Source: a virus. From it: 21,870 nucleotides of DNA. Numbering within the stretch: the stretch's first letter is position 1; each line of letters starts with the position of its first letter. The DNA lies in the IMG/VR virus record IMGVR_UViG_3300017756_000137, positions 1 through 21,870 of that record; one strand, given 5' to 3'. Under the pieces are notes generated by a model, which saw nothing but the letters and a program-made list of their open reading frames with translations, did no database searches and had not been told where the DNA came from. A program made the translations under genes and the position numbers. Positions 1 through 4,934 of this stretch are shown one piece after another.

Positions 1-2
1 CA

Positions 3-419
3 CCCATCAATCCTTTTGACTTCTGGCAAGGTGCAAACTTTAAACTGAAGATCAAGAAGGTTGCTGGTTATTGGAACTATGATTCTTCTGAATTTGATAA
101 GACATCACAACTCTTTGAGGATGATGATGCAATGGAGGGAGTATGGAAGAAACAGCACTCTCTGGAACAGATTGTTGCTCCTGATCAGTTCAAGACCTAT
201 GATCAACTTGAAACTCGTCTGAAGTTGGTGCTTGGACAGAAGAAGTCTGCTCCTTCTTATGATGAAAGTTATGAGGATGAGGATGATTCTCGTGGATCAT
301 TCAAACCAAATTTCAACAAAGAATCTGTTGAAAGTGTTGCGAACACGAGTCCAATCGAGTCTAAAGACTCTGATGAAGATGATGCTCTGAGTTACTTTCA
401 GAAACTCGCTGAAGAGTGA
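3..419 (+). CDS. gp32: Single-stranded DNA binding protein gp32, C-terminal part (5' end outside window)
   Basis: This is the 3' part of a gene open from the left edge in the frame of position 3; the methionine at 132 is internal. gp32 coats single-stranded DNA during replication, recombination and repair and contacts polymerase, helicase loader and recombination proteins. The visible part starts in the end of the OB-fold core (PINPFDFWQGANFKLKIKKV, then GYWNYDSSEF), which matches the T4 gp32 pattern in which a hydrophobic strand precedes a GxxNYDxS segment. A helical section (DQFKTYDQLETRLKLVLGQ) follows. The last 50 or so residues are a disordered Asp/Glu/Ser-rich tail ending in DSDEDDALSYFQKLAEE, the type of acidic tail that binds partner proteins in T4. 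The stop codon lies one base from the end of the convergent gp53 gene. Family assignment rests on motif recognition; the N-terminal zinc-binding region is not in view. Confidence 0.88.
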   Translation, partial: PINPFDFWQGANFKLKIKKVAGYWNYDSSEFDKTSQLFEDDDAMEGVWKKQHSLEQIVAPDQFKTYDQLETRLKLVLGQKKSAPSYDESYEDEDDSRGSFKPNFNKESVESVANTSPIESKDSDEDDALSYFQKLAEE

Positions 420-420
420 T

Positions 421-1086
421 CTATTGATATAATCGAATATTGTCTGCAGACTTCAGGGTTTCACTTACATACTGAGTGGAACCTTTTTTATATGTCATCA
501 TTTCTTCTAGATCATCTTTCGCTATATTGATATACCCTGGTTTGAGAAGATATATACTTCTCTTTTCGTCTTCAATTTTTGCTTCATAGTCATAGTTTGA
601 AACAGACTTGACTGGATACTTAATTGTATATCTTTCGGCAGGAGAATCATAAAATTGAATAGAATAGTCCGATTCAACCTGCATACCTTCTGGGACAATT
701 ACAACTCCATTGCTATTAACAACCTCTGTTGTTTCATAATGATGAATTTCCCCATAAATTCTATCTAGATTATCGTACTTATTCATTAGATATTCGTCAA
801 ATTGCCTTTGTGTTAATGGCCATTCTGAGTGTATATTGACAATATTATTTGATGCTAGAACTATCCAGTCAAGATTTTTGTCACCATAGATTTTATGAGC
901 TACATTATCCGGCCTATCATCACCTAGGATTTGATACTTTGTGAAATACATAAGATCTTGAAAGATATCTTCTCTCAAGAATCCTCTTTTAAATAAATTT
1001 TTTACAGTAATATAATCGGAGATCTTTGCATCTGGTAGACGACTGACGTAGTTGAGATCTGGAAGTTTAGAGAAATAGTTTGACAT
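421..1086 (-). CDS. gp53: Baseplate wedge protein gp53
   Basis: A 221-residue protein, slightly longer than T4 gp53 (about 196 aa). gp53 joins neighbouring wedges around the hub and carries a LysM-like fold. The recognisable core is AHKIYGDKNLDWIVLASNNI followed by NIHSEWPLTQRQFDEYL, the LysM-like stretch (roughly residues 63-102). The N-terminus (MSNYFSKLPDLNYVSRLPDA) is also typical of this family in T4-like phages. The C-terminal half is mixed beta and charged and ends DNIRLYQ. It is the last gene of the minus-strand operon: its ATG follows the gp48 stop after one base (TAAGATG), so translation is probably coupled. In T4, genes 4 and 53 are also close neighbours, so this is partly conserved synteny. 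Confidence 0.85.
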   Translation of the reverse strand: MSNYFSKLPDLNYVSRLPDAKISDYITVKNLFKRGFLREDIFQDLMYFTKYQILGDDRPDNVAHKIYGDKNLDWIVLASNNIVNIHSEWPLTQRQFDEYLMNKYDNLDRIYGEIHHYETTEVVNSNGVVIVPEGMQVESDYSIQFYDSPAERYTIKYPVKSVSNYDYEAKIEDEKRSIYLLKPGYINIAKDDLEEMMTYKKGSTQYVSETLKSADNIRLYQ

Positions 1087-1087
1087 C

Positions 1088-2383
1088 TTAGTAACCTATT
1101 GATCCTTCGTATTCTGAATAATCATCATTAAATATTGGTTCAAGTTCTTGGAAACTGAGTGTAAGCTGATATGCAACCATGCCACCATCCGGGAATGTTG
1201 CATAATTTGAATTTGGAGTATAGTTTACTGTTGTATTTAATAACGCACACTCTTTAAATTTAGACAGATACTTATGATCAGAGTCTTTTCCATCTCCTCT
1301 GTAAATATATCTAAGTCTAAATGTATTTGGTGTTCTTAAAAATAGAGCACTTTGACTTCTAATCGGAGACATTCCTTGTTTAAAAAATCTTATTATATTT
1401 ACTACTTCAGTTGTTTCTTTTTCGCTTCTTGGTGCAAGAAGAAAACTGAATGAAAATTGACGAATGGATGGGCCCATAAACAGAAGTTCCATGTTGGGAT
1501 TTGTTACGACTCCCATGCCTCTCTGTAGAACCTGTTCGCCAACTCCAGCAGCTTGACCAGCAAAATATCCTGCCAGAGCTTTTTTTGCATCTGCTCCCCC
1601 ATCACTTAGTGCTTTTTTAATTTCTTTCTCAACAGAATCTGTAAAACCTTCACCTCCTCTGTTGATAGCATCTAGTGCTACATTCGCAGCTGCTCTTTCA
1701 AGAGGATTCATTTTGGCTGAATCCCACCCAGCACTGCTTTGATCTTGAAGTCCTCCGGGAATTGGCAATATTACTGATCCACCTATAATGTCTCCACCAC
1801 TAACGTCTGGTCTTCCGTTTGCCTCAAGTTTACTTGGCCTATATTGGATCATATCAAACTTGATTATATCTTGCTTTGTTTTTGCAATATCTTCTGGATA
1901 TGTTCCCCCAACCACTCCTACATTTGTTCCTTCTACAGCTTCGTTACTTTGTGCTGCTGCTGGTTGAGATCCTTCTTCACCATTACCAGTAGCATCATTA
2001 CCAGAACCACCAGCTGCTTTATCTAGGTCACTTACGTTTGCATCCTCTAATTGTTTTTCTGTATCTTTAACTTGATTTTTTATTGATCGATTTAATCTAG
2101 AATCCGGATCTGATAAAGCACGCTTTTCCGCTGCAGAAGCAGTGCTCAAAGTTTCTTGTTTTGTTACCTTGCCATTTGCATCCACTTCTGACTCTGAAAT
2201 TTTTACAGCATTATTTCCTTGAGCATCAGTTCTATATGTTTCTCTTTTCGTTCCACCACCAACTAGAGTAGTAGTTTGCGTTTTATAAAATCCTTTTTCC
2301 CTTGAACCAGTACCTTTCCTACGTTGCTGTTTATTTCCCGTATATGTAGTTACTGGAGCTACTTTACTAGTTGCGGATGCCAT
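1088..2383 (-). CDS. gp48: Baseplate tail-tube cap protein gp48, with long hydrophilic N-terminal region
   Basis: A 431-residue protein (T4 gp48 is 364 aa). gp48 sits on top of the gp27/gp5 hub and, with gp54, starts tube polymerisation. The C-terminal domain (roughly residues 155-431) carries the tube-like fold: a YPEDIAKTKQDIIKFDMIQY entry strand, MGPSIRQFSFSFLLAPRSEK, and a final FKECALLNTTVNYTPNSNY ... MVAYQLTLSFQELEPIF. This last part parallels the end of T4 gp48, where a TPNG-type turn and an LxxxxxE strand close the protein. The first 150 or so residues are unlike a folded domain: basic at first (QQRRKGTGSREKG), then Thr/Ser/Gln-rich, then Gly/Asn/Glu-rich. This is longer than expected from T4 and is probably flexible. 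No good Shine-Dalgarno precedes the ATG. Confidence 0.82.
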   Translation of the reverse strand: MASATSKVAPVTTYTGNKQQRRKGTGSREKGFYKTQTTTLVGGGTKRETYRTDAQGNNAVKISESEVDANGKVTKQETLSTASAAEKRALSDPDSRLNRSIKNQVKDTEKQLEDANVSDLDKAAGGSGNDATGNGEEGSQPAAAQSNEAVEGTNVGVVGGTYPEDIAKTKQDIIKFDMIQYRPSKLEANGRPDVSGGDIIGGSVILPIPGGLQDQSSAGWDSAKMNPLERAAANVALDAINRGGEGFTDSVEKEIKKALSDGGADAKKALAGYFAGQAAGVGEQVLQRGMGVVTNPNMELLFMGPSIRQFSFSFLLAPRSEKETTEVVNIIRFFKQGMSPIRSQSALFLRTPNTFRLRYIYRGDGKDSDHKYLSKFKECALLNTTVNYTPNSNYATFPDGGMVAYQLTLSFQELEPIFNDDYSEYEGSIGY

Positions 2384-2400
2384 TAGTTATGGTTTTTTAT

Positions 2401-2745
2401 TTATTTAGTAACCATTTTTGCATATGGAATGGCAAGTAGATCATCAAGTTCTTCATTTTGTATAATGTATACTTGACCAGCAAGTTCATTCCAAGTGTAC
2501 TGTCGAGATTTTCTTAGATGAAAGTTGATGCCTTTGAATCCCCATTTTAATACTTCTGTTACGGCTACTAGTGGGTGTTGATCGTATGATATTCCAGGAG
2601 TCTTTGCATTATAAACGAATGTACACAACATCCCAACATCAGGAATTGGAGTTACAGTATCACTAAGTAACTCCATAATTTCCAGCATTATTTCTTCCTG
2701 ATCATTTGTTCTTAGATTGATATCGTTTCCTTCGAGTCGGTTCAT
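2401..2745 (-). CDS. Conserved small protein of the gp4-gp48 operon, function unknown
   Basis: A 114-residue acidic protein that I do not assign to a named T4 gene. What can be seen is an N-terminal helical segment with acidic residues (QEEIMLEIMELLSDTVTPIP), then a compact beta region containing YNAKTPGISYDQHPLVAVTE, WGFKGINFHLRKSRQYTW and a final IIQNEELDDLLAIPYAK. The aromatic/glycine pattern looks like a small SH3-like or OB-like barrel, but that is a guess. The start overlaps the gp4 stop by ATGA (2742-2745), so the two are translationally coupled. Its place between a head-completion gene and the tube-cap gene suggests a late virion or assembly role. Gene 2 lies beside gene 4 in T4, but this protein is far shorter than gp2 and shows no likeness I can point to. 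Confidence 0.75.
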   Translation of the reverse strand: MNRLEGNDINLRTNDQEEIMLEIMELLSDTVTPIPDVGMLCTFVYNAKTPGISYDQHPLVAVTEVLKWGFKGINFHLRKSRQYTWNELAGQVYIIQNEELDDLLAIPYAKMVTK

Positions 2746-3185
2746 TTGATACCTAATTCGTCTTCTGTGATAATTTTAAATTCTATTTTGCGATCATCAC
2801 ACCAGTCTTTTGCAGCTTTCCACTTCGCTTGATTGACTGCATATGTTGTACACTCATAGATGTAGGATTTTGTGGGTTTTGTTTTGTGGATGGGAGGTCT
2901 TGTTTGTTTCTTTGGTTTAACTTCAATTACATATCTCTTAATCTGACCATTACTTTCTTTTACTTTGATGATAAAGTCTGGAAAGTATCGATGAACTCGA
3001 TTGTCTGTTGGAGATAGATATGGAATGAAGAATTCTTCAGATCCCCACTCTAAAATATTTGGATTAGAGTCACACCATTTGCAGAATTTTCTTTCCCAAT
3101 TACTACGACAAATAATATTATTCGCATTTCCCTTATATTTGTTGGGAAAAGATGGATGATATCTACTTTTACGACTTTCTGCCAT
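2742..3185 (-). CDS. gp4: Head completion protein gp4, PD-(D/E)XK nuclease-like
   Basis: A 147-residue protein, close to the T4 gp4 length (about 150). gp4 acts late in head maturation, before the tail joins. The N-terminal part reads YKGNANNIICRSNWERKFCK, which matches the Y-G ... RSxWE pattern of the family. A nuclease-like core follows: Glu31 in the SNWER helix, Pro69-Asp70 in HRYFPDFIIKV, and Glu88-Val-Lys90 in RYVIEVKPKKQ. Together these give a complete PD-(D/E)XK signature (E ... PD ... ExK). The remainder (AVNQAKWKAAKDWCDDRKIEFKIITEDELG) resembles the C-terminus of TnsA-like endonuclease domains. It is the first gene of the minus-strand operon, a short leader downstream of a perfect TATAAATA box on that strand. 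Whether it cuts DNA here cannot be told from sequence. Confidence 0.83.
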   Translation of the reverse strand: MAESRKSRYHPSFPNKYKGNANNIICRSNWERKFCKWCDSNPNILEWGSEEFFIPYLSPTDNRVHRYFPDFIIKVKESNGQIKRYVIEVKPKKQTRPPIHKTKPTKSYIYECTTYAVNQAKWKAAKDWCDDRKIEFKIITEDELGIK

Positions 3186-3207
3186 ACATAGTATATAAGA
3201 TAAAAAC

Positions 3208-3215
3208 TATTTATA
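3208..3215 (-). promoter_or_regulatory. T4-type late promoter for the gp4-orphan-gp48-gp53 operon
   Basis: The plus strand reads TATTTATA, so the minus strand has a perfect TATAAATA late box. If transcription starts about six bases after the box, near 3202, the leader to the gp4 ATG at 3185 is about 17 bases. Late transcription in T4 relatives needs the gp55/gp33/gp45 system, which is not in this window. Confidence 0.65.
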
Positions 3216-3216
3216 G

Positions 3217-3993
3217 ATGGCTGCGCCTCAACCTAAACCTAGAAAAGTTTCCCATATCACTTCTATTCTTTTAAGACCAGCACTCACATCTCATTTCCTG
3301 GTTCATTTTGCTCTTCCTGATTTTGTTCCAAAATCAAATGCAGTAGCGCAGGATCAAGTCTATCTTGAGTGTTGTGATGCATCTCTACCAGGATCAAGTC
3401 TTGCTACGTTTGATATTAATAATGATTTTCACGGTGTAACAGAAAGACGTGCATATCGTCGTATGTTTGATGATCGTATAGATTTAACATTCTATGTTGA
3501 TGCAAAAAATTATTCGCCTATTAGATTATTTGAAGATTGGATTGGTGGCATCATGAATGGAAATAATGATGAAGATTTACTAGAGAAATCAAATCATTAT
3601 TACACAGCAAAATATCCAACAGAATATAGGAGACCATTATCGATTGTAAAATTTGAGAGAGATTATAACTCGCAACTAATATACAATTTTGTTGATGCTT
3701 ATCCAATCAATATTGGATCTATGCCAGTTTCATATGAGGGATCTAGTTTATTGAAATGCACTGTAGGATTTACTTATCTTCGATATTATATTGAAAAAGC
3801 AAAAGCGGAAGAATCACAAGAACAACCTACAGTTAATCCTGAAGTAAATTCTTTACTTGATAATCTCCCACCACCACCACCGCCACCATTACCACCACTA
3901 CCACCTCCACCACCACCTCCAAAACCGTTTGATATTCGGGATAGAGACATTCGTGCTCGAGCTAATTTTGATGGGCGATTCGATCCGATTTGA
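3217..3993 (+). CDS. gp54: Baseplate tail-tube initiator (gp54-like, tail-tube fold), proline-rich C-terminus
   Basis: A 258-residue protein with the gp19/gp54 tube fold. A first beta strand (SHFLVHFALPDFV) leads to YLECCDASLPGSSLATFDIN, the loop-strand that marks tube proteins. It continues with RMFDDRIDLTFYVDAKNYSP, then LFEDWIGGIMNG, and finally a YEGSSLLKCTVGFTYLRYYI strand. T4 gp54 has equivalent elements, including a DWxxxV-type helix and a YDGDNQ...FDVTFAYR strand. I prefer gp54 over the major tube protein gp19 because gp48 is close by and the gene lies in the hub cluster. Residues 218-237 form two runs of seven prolines separated by LPPL, followed by a basic/acidic tail (DIRDRDIRARANFDGRFDPI); T4 gp54 has no such tail. 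The start lies right after the divergent promoter region with no clear ribosome binding site. Confidence 0.7.
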   Translation: MAAPQPKPRKVSHITSILLRPALTSHFLVHFALPDFVPKSNAVAQDQVYLECCDASLPGSSLATFDINNDFHGVTERRAYRRMFDDRIDLTFYVDAKNYSPIRLFEDWIGGIMNGNNDEDLLEKSNHYYTAKYPTEYRRPLSIVKFERDYNSQLIYNFVDAYPINIGSMPVSYEGSSLLKCTVGFTYLRYYIEKAKAEESQEQPTVNPEVNSLLDNLPPPPPPPLPPLPPPPPPPKPFDIRDRDIRARANFDGRFDPI

Positions 3994-3995
3994 CC

Positions 3996-4003
3996 TATAA
4001 ATA
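3996..4003 (+). promoter_or_regulatory. T4-type late promoter for gp26 and downstream hub genes
   Basis: A perfect TATAAATA box (context tgacc-TATAAATA-agtat) lies 29 bases before the gp26 ATG and directly after the gp54 stop codon. The expected start point near 4010 leaves a leader of about 23 bases. It is the best plus-strand late box in the window and probably drives gp26, the frameshift ORF and the tape-measure-like genes. Confidence 0.7.
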
Positions 4004-4032
4004 AGTATATCTGATTTTTTTATGTTAATAAA

Positions 4033-4752
4033 ATGCCATTACCAAAGATTGCTGCGCCAACATATGAACTTGAGTTGCCATCAACTGGAGAATTAATTCA
4101 ATTCAGACCTTTTTTAGTTAAGGAAGAGAAACTCCTTGTGATTGCAATGGAGAGTGAAGATACTAAACAGATCACCAATGCTCTCAAATCTGTGATCAAG
4201 AATTGTATTTTGACGAAGGGAATTAAAATCGAAACTCTTCCAACATTTGATATTGAGTATTTGTTTTTAAATATTCGAGGCAAGTCTGTAGGAGAAGAAC
4301 TGGATGTCAATATTATTTGTCCAGATGATGGAAAGACTGAGGTTTCTGTATTGATTAATTTGGAAGATATTGAAGTTCAAAAGAACGATGAACATGAGAA
4401 AAAAATTAAGATCGATGATTCTATCATGATTGAAATGAAGTATCCTTCTTTGGATCAGTTTATTAAGAATAACTTTGATTTTAATAAGAGAAATGCAATG
4501 GATCAATCATTTGAACTGATTGCATCCTGCATCGGTACAATTTTTACCGAAGAAGAAGCTTGGTCAACCGCAGATTGTAGTAAGAAGGAAGTTACTGAGT
4601 TTTTAGAGTCGATGAATTCCTCTCAGTTTAAAGGTATTGAGAAGTTCTTTGAGACTATGCCAAAACTTTCACATAAAGTTAGTGTAAAAAACCCAAAGAC
4701 AAAGGTTGAGAGTGAGGTCGTACTTGAGGGTTTGGCGTCTTTTTTCGCCTAG
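4033..4752 (+). CDS. gp26: Baseplate hub assembly protein gp26 (T4_baseplate family)
   Basis: A 239-residue acidic protein, somewhat longer than T4 gp26 (about 208). gp26 is needed for hub assembly and is thought to act as an assembly factor. The N-terminus MPLPKIAAPTYELELPSTGE, then IQFRPFLVKEEKLLVIAMES, is the family hallmark (a strand pair leading to a PFxVKEEKxLLxA helix). Further along are YLFLNIRGKSVGEELDVNIICPDDG, an IxLEDIEVQ strand, and MKYPSLDQFIKNNF. The C-terminal half is helical, with FLESMNSSQFKGIEKFFETMP, and the protein ends LEGLASFFA. The last codons hold a T TTT TTC heptamer (4740-4746) that could shift ribosomes into the -1 frame, which stays open into the next ORF. An unshifted ribosome stops at TAG 4750-4752. 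Confidence 0.82.
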   Translation: MPLPKIAAPTYELELPSTGELIQFRPFLVKEEKLLVIAMESEDTKQITNALKSVIKNCILTKGIKIETLPTFDIEYLFLNIRGKSVGEELDVNIICPDDGKTEVSVLINLEDIEVQKNDEHEKKIKIDDSIMIEMKYPSLDQFIKNNFDFNKRNAMDQSFELIASCIGTIFTEEEAWSTADCSKKEVTEFLESMNSSQFKGIEKFFETMPKLSHKVSVKNPKTKVESEVVLEGLASFFA

Positions 4753-4770
4753 GCATGATCCATATGGATC
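4740..4770 (+). promoter_or_regulatory. Candidate programmed -1 ribosomal frameshift site with downstream hairpin
   Basis: In the gp26 frame the codons are tct-ttt-ttc-gcc-TAG, so 4740-4746 is T TTT TTC, a perfect X XXY YYZ heptamer. Shifting -1 gives ttt-ttt-cgc-cta-ggc-atg and enters the ORF at 4755 with no stop. Ten bases after the heptamer, GATCCATATGGATC (4757-4770) is a perfect palindrome. As RNA it can form a 5-bp GAUCC/GGAUC stem with an AUAU loop, a plausible stimulator. The predicted fusion is 300 residues. Confidence 0.6.
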
Positions 4771-4934
4771 TGGAGAGTTATTATAAACTTAATTTTGCGT
4801 TGATGCAGTACCATAAATACTCACTAACTGAGATTGAGAATTTAATTCCTTGGGAACGTGATGTTTATGTTGCATTATTACAAAATCACCTTGAAGAAGA
4901 GAAACTAAAACAACAGCAAGCTAATGGATCTTGA
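4755..4934 (+). CDS. Small ORF read alone or as -1 frameshift extension of gp26 (tail assembly chaperone GT-like)
   Basis: This gene encodes 59 residues beginning MIHMDLESYYKLNFALMQYH and continuing HKYSLTEIENLIPWERDVYV, then ALLQNHLEEEKLKQQQANGS. A short helix pair, a PWERDVYVALL motif and a charged Glu/Lys/Gln-rich end are visible; the PWER-Y pattern recurs, as I remember it, in small proteins encoded between gp26 and the large tail genes of T4-like cyanophages. The ATG lies two bases after the gp26 stop, and another methionine is at 4764. Neither has a Shine-Dalgarno, so expression by coupling or by -1 frameshifting from gp26 is likely. The ORF overlaps the next gene by 11 bases. It may play the part of T4 gp51, but it is much shorter than T4 gp51, so I give no symbol. 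Confidence 0.7.
   Translation: MIHMDLESYYKLNFALMQYHKYSLTEIENLIPWERDVYVALLQNHLEEEKLKQQQANGS

Noticed and set aside
2398-2405. AATAAATA on the minus strand just before gp48
   Set aside because: It fits the relaxed consensus, but the implied leader would be only a few bases and it lies in an A-rich run. The operon already has a perfect box at 3208-3215.
3217-3993. Major tail tube protein gp19 for the gene at 3217
   Set aside because: The fold is shared, but gp19 usually lies with the sheath gene gp18 and lacks a long proline-rich tail. The hub-gene neighbourhood favours gp54, though gp19-like ancestry cannot be excluded.
4812-4819. CATAAATA inside the 59-codon ORF as a late promoter for the tape-measure-like gene
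   Set aside because: It fits NATAAATA but lies about 105 bases before the next ATG, inside coding sequence. Such matches are expected by chance in AT-rich DNA.
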